DNA from: Mycobacterium sp. M26
GTDB lineage: Bacteria; Actinomycetota; Actinomycetes; Mycobacteriales; Mycobacteriaceae
DNA length: 64,000 nt
Direction: 5' to 3'
NCBI RefSeq assembly: GCF_001494595.1
Contig: NZ_LN929908.1
Coordinates: 2,455,716 to 2,519,715 of the forward strand
The position numbers and the translations under genes are program-made. The notes beneath the pieces were generated by a model. The model did no database searches, was not told the DNA's origin, and saw nothing but the letters and a program-made list of their open reading frames with translations. Below, in pieces: positions 24,893 to 33,778 of the stretch (the stretch's first letter is position 1; every line of letters begins with the position of its first letter).

Positions 24893-25486
24893 GTGCAGCT
24901 GCACAAACGCGACGTGGTGGCCAAGGCCGCCGCCATCCTGGACAACTACGGCATCGCCGACCTCACGATGCGCCGGCTCGCCCGCGAGCTCGACGTGACG
25001 CCCGGCGCGCTGTATTGGCATTTCGCCAACAAGCAGGAACTGCTCGGCGCCGTGGCCGACGAGGTGCTGGCCCCGGCCTGCGCGGAGCTGCCCGCTGCCG
25101 GCTGGCGAGAGCGCATCGAGCTGGTGTGCCGGGCCCTGCGCGATGCTCTGCTGTCGCATACCGACGGCGCCGAACTGGTGTCGGCGAGTTTCGCGGCCGG
25201 GCAATCCCGCGCCGTCGAGCACATCCTGGGCGTGCTGGCCGAGGCGGCCGGTGAAGCCGGCGTAGACCCCGGACACCGGGTGCAGGCCGCGCGGACGGTG
25301 TTGCACTACGTGCTGGGTGTCACCGCCGACGAACAGTCCCGGCTGCAGTGGGACGCCGCCGGGGCGGATCTGCCCGATCAGCAGTCGGTGCTCTCGTCGG
25401 ATCCGTCGGCGGGGTTCACCTTCGGCCTGCAGCTGCTGACCGACGGGCTGGCCGCCCAGCGGCTGGCCACCGCCGACGCGCCCTAA
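24893..25486 (+). CDS. bioQ: BioQ, TetR-family repressor of biotin genes
   Basis: 197-residue TetR regulator. N-terminal HTH: KRDVVAKAAAILDNYGIADLTMRRLARELDV, then TPGALYWHFANKQEL. It is divergent from bioB across an operator of the TGAAC-N3-GTTCA type described for BioQ of Corynebacterium and M. smegmatis. The GTG start follows TAGAGT by six bases with no ribosome-binding site, hence probably leaderless and autoregulated. In this family biotin availability is sensed through BioQ or biotinyl-AMP; the ligand is not readable here. Overlaps the next, convergent gene by 4 bp. Confidence 0.88.
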   Translation: MQLHKRDVVAKAAAILDNYGIADLTMRRLARELDVTPGALYWHFANKQELLGAVADEVLAPACAELPAAGWRERIELVCRALRDALLSHTDGAELVSASFAAGQSRAVEHILGVLAEAAGEAGVDPGHRVQAARTVLHYVLGVTADEQSRLQWDAAGADLPDQQSVLSSDPSAGFTFGLQLLTDGLAAQRLATADAP

Positions 25487-26010
25487 CCGATCAGCATGGT
25501 TTCGACCCGCTGGTCACCGTCCCAGCGGCGCAGCCCGACGATGCGGGCGCTGATATCGGCGCAGAGCCCGTCGATGACCTGGATCGCAGTGCCGATCTGC
25601 TCCGGGGTGAACCGGCGGCCCAAGGTGACGTGCGGGGTCCAGCGCCCGGGTGCACTGTGCCCATACGGCTCCCCCGGCACATGCGCCAGGCAGCGTTCGT
25701 AGACCTCACGGTGCAGGTCCAGAAGCTGCTCCGAGGCCACGCCGAGCCGGGCCAGGGTGAGCCGTCCGCCCCCGAAGATCAGCGGCGCTCCCACCAGGAC
25801 GGCCAGCGGGAAGGACGGCTCGAGTTTCAGCAGAGAGTCGTCGACTTCCGGCGCGATCCGCTCGGCGGCGATCAGCGTGATGTGGGGGCGGTTGGACGCC
25901 GACTTCACCCGCACCTGGCTGGGCAATCCGGCGTCATCGAGCGCCGTCCAGACCTGGCGGATCGCGGCGTCGCTGCGGTCGTCGAGCAATACCTCGATCG
26001 AGTGCGCCAT
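25483..26010 (-). CDS. 2H phosphoesterase / 2'-5' RNA ligase family protein
   Basis: 175 residues with the two H-x-T motifs of the 2H superfamily, H43-I-T45 (SNRPHITLIAAE) and H127-V-T129 (RWTPHVTLGRRF). Such proteins open 2',3'-cyclic phosphates or act on 2'-5' linkages of RNA and nucleotides. The frame is open to 26181, but the ATG at 26010 gives the compact domain start (MAHSIEVLLDDRSD). It is 5 bp from bioD on the same strand and may be read with the bioF-bioD unit. Substrate unknown. Confidence 0.85.
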   Translation of the reverse strand: MAHSIEVLLDDRSDAAIRQVWTALDDAGLPSQVRVKSASNRPHITLIAAERIAPEVDDSLLKLEPSFPLAVLVGAPLIFGGGRLTLARLGVASEQLLDLHREVYERCLAHVPGEPYGHSAPGRWTPHVTLGRRFTPEQIGTAIQVIDGLCADISARIVGLRRWDGDQRVETMLIG

Positions 26011-26015
26011 CGGGT

Positions 26016-26690
26016 CTAGAGACCGGCGAACCAGTCCGGGTCGAACGCCCGCGCGCTCAACAGCTCGAAGTCCTTGGGTGACACTGTGGACACCCCGGCG
26101 GGCAGCGCGGCGCGCACCGGAGCCATCTGGGCCAGCGCGTCGCGATTGGACTTCTCGACGGTGCCCGGTTGCGCCGGCCATGCACCGATGACCAGGCCGG
26201 CCGTCGAAAGTCCTTTATTCGCAAGGGCTTCCAGATTCAAAGCGGTGTGGTTGAGCGTGCCCAGCCCGGCCTCGGTGACGATGAGCACCGGGGCGCTCAG
26301 CTCGACGGCCAGGTCGCGCAGTGTCGCACCGCCTTCGGCGAGTTCGACCAGCAGCCCGCCGGCGCCCTCGACGAGGGTGAGCCGACCGGGGCGGTCGACG
26401 GCGCGGATGGCGGCCAGCAGGTCAGCAGCCGTCGGCAGTGGCAGACCGGCCTGCTCGGCGGCGGCCACCGGCGCCAGCGGTTGCGGATATCTGGCCACGC
26501 CGACCAGTTCGGTGACACCGGCCAGCCGCCGGATCTCGGCGAGGTCGTCGTCTCCGTCGGCGGTGCCGGTCTGGACCGGTTTGACCACCGCGACATCGCG
26601 GCCCGTCAGCCGGGCATGGCAGGCCAGCGCGGCGGTGGCGACGGTCTTGCCGACCCCGGTGTTGGTTCCGGTGATGACGACGACGCTCAT
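26016..26690 (-). CDS. bioD: Dethiobiotin synthetase
   Basis: ATP-dependent carboxylation of 7,8-diaminopelargonate to dethiobiotin. 224 residues. Walker A is GTNTGVGKT at residues ~8-16; the catalytic Lys and Thr are in VKPVQTGT; the VEGAGGLLV segment binds metal and phosphate. The ATG overlaps the bioF stop (ATGA). Confidence 0.95.
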   Translation of the reverse strand: MSVVVITGTNTGVGKTVATAALACHARLTGRDVAVVKPVQTGTADGDDDLAEIRRLAGVTELVGVARYPQPLAPVAAAEQAGLPLPTAADLLAAIRAVDRPGRLTLVEGAGGLLVELAEGGATLRDLAVELSAPVLIVTEAGLGTLNHTALNLEALANKGLSTAGLVIGAWPAQPGTVEKSNRDALAQMAPVRAALPAGVSTVSPKDFELLSARAFDPDWFAGL

Positions 26691-27835
26691 GACCGCTGCG
26701 TCCCCAGTACGGTGGTGAAGACCTCGCGGGCCAGTTCCATCTCGTCGTCGGTGAGCGATGCCCGCGCGGTCAGGCGCAGCCGCGACGTGCCCGCGGGCAC
26801 GGTCGGCGGGCGGAAGCAGCCCACCCGCACACCGGCGTCGAGGCAGGCGGCGGCGGTGGCGACCGCGACCTCGGGATCGCCCAGGATCACCGATACCACC
26901 GCGGACTCGGGGGCTTCCGGAACGTCGCACATCTCGGCGAGGGCGCCGGCCCGGCTGATGACGGCCTCGGCGCGCCACGGTTCGTCGATCAGCACGCCTA
27001 GGGCGGCCGCGGCGGCGCCGACGGCCGCGGGGGTGAGCCCGGTGTCGAAGATGAAGGTGCGGGCCGCATCGATCAGGTGGTCACGGACCGCGATCGGACC
27101 CAGGACCACCCCGCCCTGGCTACCCAGCGATTTGGACATCGTCGTGGTCACGACGATGTCGGGTTCACCGGCCAGTCCGGCCTCGTGGACCAGGCCGCGG
27201 CCACCGGTGCCGCGGACCCCCAGGCCGTGCGCCTCGTCGACGAGCAGCAGCGCGCGGTGCCTGCGGCAGACCTCGTGCAGGTGACGCAACGGCGCCAGCG
27301 CACCGTCGGTGCTGAACACCGAGTCGGTGATCACCAGCGCGCGTTCCTCGTCTCGGCCGGCCAGCGCGGCTTCGACGGCGTCGACGTCGTTGTGCGCGGT
27401 GACAGCCACCCGGGCCCGGGACAGCCGGCAGGCGTCCACCAAGGAGGCGTGGGCCAATGCATCGGAGACGACGAGGGAGCCCGCTCCGGACAGCGCCGTC
27501 ACCGCACCGAGGTTGGCGGCGTAGCCGGACGAGAAGACCAGCGCCGACTCGGCACCCATGAACTCGGCGAGCGCGGTTTCGAATTGTTCGTGCAGTTCGG
27601 TGTTACCGGTGACGAGGCGCGATCCGGTGGACCCGGCACCCCACGTGCGCAGTGCGGCGACACCGCCGTCGATGACGGCCGGGTGCTGGGACAGCCCGAG
27701 GTAGTCGTTGGAGGCCAGGTCCAGTTCGCAGGCCACCGCGGGCCGTTGGCGCAGCGACCGGCGCAGCCCGGCCTGCCGGCGCTGCTGCTCGACGGTCTCG
27801 AGCCAGGCCAGCGGGGAAACACCGACGCGCGTCAC
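26687..27835 (-). CDS. bioF: 8-amino-7-oxononanoate synthase
   Basis: PLP alpha-oxoamine synthase joining pimeloyl thioester and alanine. 382 residues with K235 in TTTMSKSLGSQGG, the SNDYLGLSQHP start, GSTGSRLVTGN and LLVDEAHGLGVRG. GTG start preceded by GAGGAG four bases upstream. A BioQ-type site 25 bp further upstream overlaps the TAACCT -10 (27877-27872). First gene of bioF-bioD. Confidence 0.95.
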   Translation of the reverse strand: MTRVGVSPLAWLETVEQQRRQAGLRRSLRQRPAVACELDLASNDYLGLSQHPAVIDGGVAALRTWGAGSTGSRLVTGNTELHEQFETALAEFMGAESALVFSSGYAANLGAVTALSGAGSLVVSDALAHASLVDACRLSRARVAVTAHNDVDAVEAALAGRDEERALVITDSVFSTDGALAPLRHLHEVCRRHRALLLVDEAHGLGVRGTGGRGLVHEAGLAGEPDIVVTTTMSKSLGSQGGVVLGPIAVRDHLIDAARTFIFDTGLTPAAVGAAAAALGVLIDEPWRAEAVISRAGALAEMCDVPEAPESAVVSVILGDPEVAVATAAACLDAGVRVGCFRPPTVPAGTSRLRLTARASLTDDEMELAREVFTTVLGTQRS

Positions 27836-27859
27836 ACGGCACTCCTCAAGGGCGTGAAT

Positions 27860-27872
27860 TGAACACCGTTCA
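27860..27872. promoter_or_regulatory. BioQ operator in front of bioF
   Basis: TGAAC-ACC-GTTCA, the same 13-bp core as at 24865-24877, in the same position relative to a TAACCT -10 box on the minus strand. It predicts joint control of bioB and bioF-bioD. Confidence 0.85.
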
Positions 27873-27876
27873 GGTT

Positions 27877-27979
27877 AGCGTGACGACGAGCCCCGGGGAA
27901 CGAGGGGTGAGGAGTCGCGCAGTCAGACCCAGCGTGACGACGAGGCCCGAGGAACGAGGGGTGAGTGGTCGCGCAGTCA
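27877..27979. repeat. Two near-identical 49-bp direct repeats between bioA and bioF
   Basis: Copies at 27877-27925 and 27931-27979 agree at 45 of 49 positions, 54 bp apart. Both start AGCGTGACGACGAG and end GTCGCGCAGTCA. The second copy contains the bioA stop codon (27979-27977, minus strand). So after bioA the stop-codon context occurs twice. Same design as the 63-bp repeat at 7886-8011, with unrelated sequence. Confidence 0.88.
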
Positions 27980-29278
27980 CGGCAGGGCACGGGCGGCGGC
28001 AACCATCGCCGAGGTGATCTGCTCTATTTCGTCCGGGGTGCAGATGAACGGCGGCATCGCGTAGATGAGATTGCGGAACGGCCGCAGCCACACCCCGTGG
28101 TCCAGGGCGACGCGGGTGGCGGTCGGGACGTGCACGGGTTCGCGGGTCTCGATAACCCCGATGGCCCCGCAGACCCGGACGTCGGCCACTCCCGGCAACG
28201 CCCTGGCAGGTTCCAGCCCGCGAGTGAGCCCGGCGCTGATCTCGGCGACCCGGGCACGCCAGTCCTGGCCGAGCAGTACCTCCACGGAGGCCACCGAGAC
28301 CGCACAGGCCAGGGCGTTGGCCATGAACGTCGGTCCGTGCATCAGCGCCCCGGCCTCGCTGCCGCTGATGGTCCCCGCGATGTCGAGCGTGCACAGCGTC
28401 GCCGCCAGGGTGACGTAACCGCCCGTCAGCGCCTTACCCACGCACATGATGTCGGGGCTGACCCCGGCGTGGTCGGCGGCGAACATCTCACCGGTGCGCC
28501 CGAAGCCGGTGGCGATCTCGTCGAAGATCAGCAGCACGTCGTTGCGCTCGCAGATCGCCCGCAGATCCACCAGGTAGCGCGGATCGTGGAAGCGCATTCC
28601 GCCGGCCCCTTGCACCACGGGCTCGACGATCACGGCCGCCACCTCATCGGCGTGCTGACGCAGCTGGGCTTCAAAGGCCTCGATGTAGGCGGGGTCGTAG
28701 TCCGTCGGCACGGCCGGGGCGAACAGTTGGGGGAACAAGACGTCGGTCCACAGCGAGTGCATGCCGCCCTCGGGGTCGCACACACTCATCGGGGTAAAGG
28801 TGTCGCCGTGGTAGCCGCCGCGCCAGGTCATCAGCCGGTTCTTGCCGAACCGGCCCAGGCTGCGCCAGTACTGCAGCGCCATCTTGATCGCGACCTCGAC
28901 AGCCACCGAGCCGGAGTCGGAGAAGAACACGGTGTCCAGGCCCTGCGGCGTGATGTCGACGAGCAGCTGGGCCAGGCGGGCGGCCGGCTCGTGGGTGAGG
29001 CCGCCGAACATGACGTGGTTCATCACCGACAGCTGACGGCGGATGGCCTCGTCGAGAACCGGGTGGCCGTGGCCGTGCACTGCTGTCCACCAGGAAGCCA
29101 TCGCATCGAGGGCCTGCACCTCGGCACCATCGCGAACCAGGGTGAGCCAAGCACCGCGGGCGGCCACCGCCACCACCGGCGCCATCGCCTCGGCGCCGAT
29201 TGTGCTGTACGGGTGCCACACATGCGCGGCGTCGATGGCGCTGATCTGTTCAGGGGTCAACGCCGACACGTTGCGCAA
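27977..29278 (-). CDS. bioA: Adenosylmethionine-8-amino-7-oxononanoate aminotransferase
   Basis: PLP transaminase using S-adenosylmethionine as amino donor to make diaminopelargonate. 433 residues from the TTG at 29278, or three fewer from a GTG at 29269; the GTG lies 8 bp after TAGGCT (29283-29278) and could be a leaderless start. The PLP lysine is in MCVGKALTGGYV; WWTAVHGHGHPVLDEAI, TWRGGYHGDTF and FDEIATGFGRTG are characteristic. No BioQ-type site is visible upstream, unlike bioB and bioF. Confidence 0.94.
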   Translation of the reverse strand: MRNVSALTPEQISAIDAAHVWHPYSTIGAEAMAPVVAVAARGAWLTLVRDGAEVQALDAMASWWTAVHGHGHPVLDEAIRRQLSVMNHVMFGGLTHEPAARLAQLLVDITPQGLDTVFFSDSGSVAVEVAIKMALQYWRSLGRFGKNRLMTWRGGYHGDTFTPMSVCDPEGGMHSLWTDVLFPQLFAPAVPTDYDPAYIEAFEAQLRQHADEVAAVIVEPVVQGAGGMRFHDPRYLVDLRAICERNDVLLIFDEIATGFGRTGEMFAADHAGVSPDIMCVGKALTGGYVTLAATLCTLDIAGTISGSEAGALMHGPTFMANALACAVSVASVEVLLGQDWRARVAEISAGLTRGLEPARALPGVADVRVCGAIGVIETREPVHVPTATRVALDHGVWLRPFRNLIYAMPPFICTPDEIEQITSAMVAAARALP

Positions 29279-29407
29279 GCCTAGTGCAGTGCGAAGGACG
29301 GCCCGGCCAGCTCACCGCCGGCCTTTGCTCATCGGCGATCAGCAGCCGGGAGAACGGTTCGCTGGAGATGAGCCACCCGTCGCGGTTCGGTAGATTATGC
29401 CTCGATC

Positions 29408-31582
29408 ATGATGACCCTCACCCCGGCCCGACCGTCGGCAGCGACCACAGCGGGTCCTGCTCCGACTGCGGCCATGGGGACCCGGAAATCCGGGTTCTAC
29501 CGGCACGATCTCGATGGGCTGCGCGGTGTCGCGATCGCTCTGGTGGCCGTGTTCCATGTCTGGTTCGGGCGGGTGTCCGGCGGGGTCGACGTGTTTCTGG
29601 TGCTGTCCGGCTTCTTCTTCGGGGGTTCGCTGCTGCGCACCGCGCTGAAGCCGGAATCGTCCCTGTCGCCGTGGCCCGAGATCGTCCGACTGGTGCGCCG
29701 ACTGCTTCCCGCACTCGTGATCGTGCTTGCCGCCGCAGCGGTCCTGACGATCCTGGTGCAGCCGGAGACCCGCTGGGAGACGTTTGCTGACCAGAGCCTG
29801 GCGAGCCTGGGTTACTACCAGAACTGGGAGCTGGCGGCCACCGCGTCCAACTACTTGCGCGCCGGTGAAGCGGTCAGTCCCCTGCAGCACATCTGGTCGA
29901 TGTCTGTTCAGGGCCAGTTCTACATCGCGTTCCTCGTGCTTGTCTTTCTGTTTGCCTACGCGCTGCGCCGGCCACTGGGCAAACGGTTGCGGCCCACCTT
30001 CATCGTTTTGCTGAGCGCGCTGACGATCGCGTCCTTCGTCTTTGCCATCATCGCCCACCAGGCCGACCAGAGCACCGCCTACTACAACAGCTTCGCCCGG
30101 GCGTGGGAGTTGCTAGTGGGCGCGCTTGTCGGGGCTCTGGTCCCCTACGTCGCGTGGCCGATGTGGCTGCGCACACTGGCCGCCAGCATCGGTCTGGCGG
30201 TGATCGCCTCCTGCGGTGCCCTGATCGACGGCGTCAAAGAATTCCCGGGGCCGTGGGCGCTGGTGCCGGTCGGTGCCGCGCTGTTGATGATCCTGGCGGC
30301 CGCCAACCGGCAATCCCGCCCGGATACTGCGGACCGCTTGCCGGTGCCCAGCCGATTCCTGGCGACCGCGCCACTGGTGACGCTGGGTTCGATGGCCTAC
30401 TCGCTGTATCTGTGGCACTGGCCTCTGCTGATCTTCTGGCTGGCCTACACCGGCGAAGCCCATGCCGGCCTGCTCGACGGCGCGGCGATCCTGGCCATCT
30501 CGGGCGTGCTGGCCTACCTGACCATGCGCTTCGTCGAGGAACCCCTTCGGTACCGGCGCCCCGCCGCATCGGCCGCCCCCCAGGCCAACGTCATCCCCTG
30601 GCGGACCCGGTTGCGCCGTCCCACCATCGCGCTGGGCACCTCGGTAGCCCTGCTCGGTGTCGCCCTGACCGCGACATCCTTCACCTGGCGTGAGCACGTC
30701 ACCGTGCAGCGGGCCAGTGGCAAGGAACTGGCCGGGCTGTCCTCGGACGGCTATCCGGGTGCCCGCGCCCTCACCGAGCACGCCCGGGTGCCCCAGCTGC
30801 CGATGCGGCCCACCGTCCTGGAGGCGCAGGACGACCTGCCCGAGTCCACCAACGACGGCTGCATCAGTGATTTCGACAACGTCGGCATCATCAACTGCAC
30901 CTACGGCGACGCCTCGGCCACCCGCACCATCGCGCTGGCCGGCGGATCGCATGCCGAGCACTGGATCACCGCCCTGGACATCCTGGGCAAGATGCACAAC
31001 TTCAAGATCGTCACCTATCTGAAGATGGGCTGCCCGCTGACCACCGAACAGGTGCCGCTGGTGATGGGTGACAACCGGCCCTACCCGAAGTGCCACACCT
31101 GGAACGAACGGGTGATGGACAAACTCATCAAAGACCACCCGGATTTCGTGTTCACCACCTCGACCCGGCCGTGGAACATCAAGCCCGGCGACGTCATGCC
31201 CGCCACCTACATCGGAATCTGGAAGACGTTGTCGGACAACAATATTCCGATTCTCGCCATGCGTGACACACCATGGATGGTGCGCAACGGCAAGCCGTTC
31301 TTCCCGTCGGACTGCCTGGCCAAGGGCGGTGATGCGGTCTCGTGCGGCATCAAACGCTCCGAAGTGCTCTCCGCCCGCAACCAGACACTGGACTTCCTCG
31401 GGCAGTTCCCGATGATGCACGTCCTGGATCTCAGCGACGCGGTGTGCCGGCCCGACTGGTGTCGCGCCGTGGAGGGAAATGTGCTGCTCTACCACGATTC
31501 TCACCATCTGTCAGCGACCTACATGCGCACCCTGGTTCCCGAACTGGGGCGTCAATTAGGTGCGGCGACGGGTTGGTGGTGA
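29408..31582 (+). CDS. Acyltransferase-3 (OafA-like) membrane protein with SGNH domain
   Basis: 724 residues in two parts. Residues ~30-395: multi-pass acyltransferase-3 domain (HDLDGLRGVAIALVAVFHVWF, VFLVLSGFFFGGSLL, SPLQHIWSMSVQGQFY, MAYSLYLWHWPLLIFW). Residues ~440-724: extracytoplasmic SGNH-like domain, with Ser514 in LAGGSHAEHW and the D697/H699 pair in YHDSHHLSATY. Such fusions O-acylate surface glycans. The M. tuberculosis counterpart Rv1565c also precedes treX. A TAGATT -10 about 11 bp before the ATG leaves almost no 5' leader. Acceptor glycan unknown. Confidence 0.9.
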   Translation: MMTLTPARPSAATTAGPAPTAAMGTRKSGFYRHDLDGLRGVAIALVAVFHVWFGRVSGGVDVFLVLSGFFFGGSLLRTALKPESSLSPWPEIVRLVRRLLPALVIVLAAAAVLTILVQPETRWETFADQSLASLGYYQNWELAATASNYLRAGEAVSPLQHIWSMSVQGQFYIAFLVLVFLFAYALRRPLGKRLRPTFIVLLSALTIASFVFAIIAHQADQSTAYYNSFARAWELLVGALVGALVPYVAWPMWLRTLAASIGLAVIASCGALIDGVKEFPGPWALVPVGAALLMILAAANRQSRPDTADRLPVPSRFLATAPLVTLGSMAYSLYLWHWPLLIFWLAYTGEAHAGLLDGAAILAISGVLAYLTMRFVEEPLRYRRPAASAAPQANVIPWRTRLRRPTIALGTSVALLGVALTATSFTWREHVTVQRASGKELAGLSSDGYPGARALTEHARVPQLPMRPTVLEAQDDLPESTNDGCISDFDNVGIINCTYGDASATRTIALAGGSHAEHWITALDILGKMHNFKIVTYLKMGCPLTTEQVPLVMGDNRPYPKCHTWNERVMDKLIKDHPDFVFTTSTRPWNIKPGDVMPATYIGIWKTLSDNNIPILAMRDTPWMVRNGKPFFPSDCLAKGGDAVSCGIKRSEVLSARNQTLDFLGQFPMMHVLDLSDAVCRPDWCRAVEGNVLLYHDSHHLSATYMRTLVPELGRQLGAATGWW

Positions 31583-31610
31583 GTACCGAGCGACGCGGCC
31601 CCGCCGCCGA

Positions 31611-31616
31611 TAAGGT
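31611..31616 (+). promoter_or_regulatory. Predicted -10 box for leaderless treX
   Basis: TAAGGT six bases before the treX ATG, without a ribosome-binding site between, fits an own leaderless promoter for treXYZ inside the 40-bp gap after the acyltransferase gene. Confidence 0.45.
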
Positions 31617-31622
31617 CAGACA

Positions 31623-33761
31623 ATGTCGTCGAGCGTGACCACGGTGTGGCCCGGCACTCCCTACCCTCTGGGTGCCACCTACGACGGTGCGGGCACCAAC
31701 TTCTCGGTGTTCTCCGAAGTGGCCGAGAAGGTCGAGCTGTGCCTGATCGCCAAGGACGGCACCGAGACCCGGATCGAACTCGACGAGGTCGACGGCTTCG
31801 TCTGGCACGCCTACCTGCCCACGATCACCCCCGGCCAGCGCTACGGGTTCCGGGTGTACGGCCCGTGGGATCCCGCCGCCGGACACCGCTGCGACCCCAG
31901 CAAGCTGCTGCTGGACCCCTACGGCAAGTCATTCCACGGCGACTTCGAGTTCACCCAGGCGCTGTACTCCTATGACATGACCGCCGAGGACCTGGCCACC
32001 GGCGGCACGCCGCCGATGATCGACTCACTCGGCCACACGATGACCAGCGTGGTCATCAACCCGTTTTTCCACTGGGGATCCGACCACCCGCCACGAACCC
32101 CGTATCACGAGACGATCATCTACGAAGCGCACGTGAAAGGGATGACCCAGACCCACCCGGGCATCCCCGAGGATCTGCGCGGCACGTATGCCGGCCTGGG
32201 ACATCCGGCGGTGATCGACCATCTCAAGAGCCTCAACGTCACCGCGATCGAGCTGATGCCGGTACACCAGTTCCTGCACGACCACCGGCTGGTCGACCTC
32301 GGACTGCGAAACTACTGGGGCTACAACACATTCGGCTTCTTCGCGCCGCACTACCAATACGCGGCAACCCAGCACGCGGGCGCGGCGGTGGCCGAATTCA
32401 AGACAATGGTGCGCTCGTTCCACGAGGCGGGTATCGAGGTGATCCTCGATGTGGTCTACAACCACACCGCCGAAGGTAACCACCTCGGCCCGACGATCAA
32501 CTTCCGCGGAATCGACAACGCCGCCTATTACCGGCTGCTCGACGACGACAAGCGGTTCTACAAAGACTTCACCGGCACGGGCAACAGCCTCAACGCCCGC
32601 CACCCGCATACCCTGCAGCTGATCATGGACTCGCTGCGCTACTGGGTACTGGAGATGCACGTCGACGGGTTCCGCTTCGACCTGGCCTCCACCCTGGCCC
32701 GCGAGTTCTACGACGTCGACCGCCTGAGCGCGTTCTTCGACCTGGTGCAGCAGGACCCGGTGGTCAGCCAGGTGAAGCTGATCGCCGAACCGTGGGATGT
32801 CGGCGAGGGCGGCTACCAGGTGGGCAACTTCCCCGGACTGTGGACGGAGTGGAACGGCAAGTACCGCGACACCGTGCGCGACTACTGGCGCGGTGAACCC
32901 GCCACCCTCGGCGAGTTCGCCTCCCGGCTGACCGGCTCGTCGGACCTCTACGAGGCCACCGGGCGGCGGCCGTCGGCCAGCATCAACTTCGTCACCTGCC
33001 ACGACGGCTTCACCCTGGCCGACCTGGTGTCCTACAACGAGAAGCACAACGAAGCCAACGGCGAGGACAACCGCGACGGCGAAAGCCACAACCGGTCATG
33101 GAACTGCGGTGTCGAGGGCCCGACCGACGACCCGGAGATCCTGGCCCTGCGCCATCAGCAGATGCGCAACATCCTGGCCACGCTGATGCTCTCGCAGGGC
33201 ACACCGATGATCTCCCACGGTGATGAGATCGGCCGAACTCAGTTGGGCAACAACAACGTCTACTGCCAGGATTCGCCGATCTCCTGGATCGACTGGAATC
33301 TGCGCGATACCAACGCCGACCTGCTGGACTTCACCCGCAAGGTGACCGCGCTGCGCAAGAACCATCCGGTGTTCCGCCGCCGCCGGTTCTTCGACGGGAA
33401 ACCGATCCGCAGTGGTGATCAGGTGCGCGACATCGCGTGGCTGACCCCGGCCGGCCAGGAGATGACGCCGGAGGACTGGGGCAGCGGGTTCGGTCAGTGC
33501 GTCGCGGTCTACCTCAACGGGGAGGCCATCTCGGCACCCAACGCCCGCGGGGAACGGGTGGTGGACGACTCGTTCCTGCTGTGCTTCAACTCGCACGACC
33601 AGACGGTCGACTTCGTCACACCGGACGGGGATTACGCCGAGCAGTGGACCGCGATGCTGTCGACTGCCGAGCCGACCGACGGCGGTGGCCTGGTCGTCAC
33701 CGCGGGCGAGAAGGTGACGCTGCCGGCGCGTTCCGTTCTCGTGCTTCAAAAGACGGCCTAG
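31623..33761 (+). CDS. treX: Glycogen debranching enzyme (isoamylase type)
   Basis: GH13 enzyme that removes alpha-1,6 branches from glycogen, giving linear chains to TreY. 712 residues: N-terminal CBM48-like domain (~10-110; PLGATYDGAGTNFSVFSE), then the barrel. Catalytic residues: nucleophile D353 in DGFRFDLAS, acid E389 in LIAEPWDVG, and D461 in TCHDGFTL. GLGHPAVIDHLKSLNVTAIELMPV is typical of GlgX/TreX. Opens the treX-treY-treZ operon, with treY 17 bp after its stop. Confidence 0.95.
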   Translation: MSSSVTTVWPGTPYPLGATYDGAGTNFSVFSEVAEKVELCLIAKDGTETRIELDEVDGFVWHAYLPTITPGQRYGFRVYGPWDPAAGHRCDPSKLLLDPYGKSFHGDFEFTQALYSYDMTAEDLATGGTPPMIDSLGHTMTSVVINPFFHWGSDHPPRTPYHETIIYEAHVKGMTQTHPGIPEDLRGTYAGLGHPAVIDHLKSLNVTAIELMPVHQFLHDHRLVDLGLRNYWGYNTFGFFAPHYQYAATQHAGAAVAEFKTMVRSFHEAGIEVILDVVYNHTAEGNHLGPTINFRGIDNAAYYRLLDDDKRFYKDFTGTGNSLNARHPHTLQLIMDSLRYWVLEMHVDGFRFDLASTLAREFYDVDRLSAFFDLVQQDPVVSQVKLIAEPWDVGEGGYQVGNFPGLWTEWNGKYRDTVRDYWRGEPATLGEFASRLTGSSDLYEATGRRPSASINFVTCHDGFTLADLVSYNEKHNEANGEDNRDGESHNRSWNCGVEGPTDDPEILALRHQQMRNILATLMLSQGTPMISHGDEIGRTQLGNNNVYCQDSPISWIDWNLRDTNADLLDFTRKVTALRKNHPVFRRRRFFDGKPIRSGDQVRDIAWLTPAGQEMTPEDWGSGFGQCVAVYLNGEAISAPNARGERVVDDSFLLCFNSHDQTVDFVTPDGDYAEQWTAMLSTAEPTDGGGLVVTAGEKVTLPARSVLVLQKTA

Positions 33762-33778
33762 CGGGAACAGGGACAGCT

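Noticed and set aside
33437..33778. N-terminal extension of TreY into treX
   Set aside because: TreY-type N-terminus (STYRLQL) follows the ATG at 33779 exactly.
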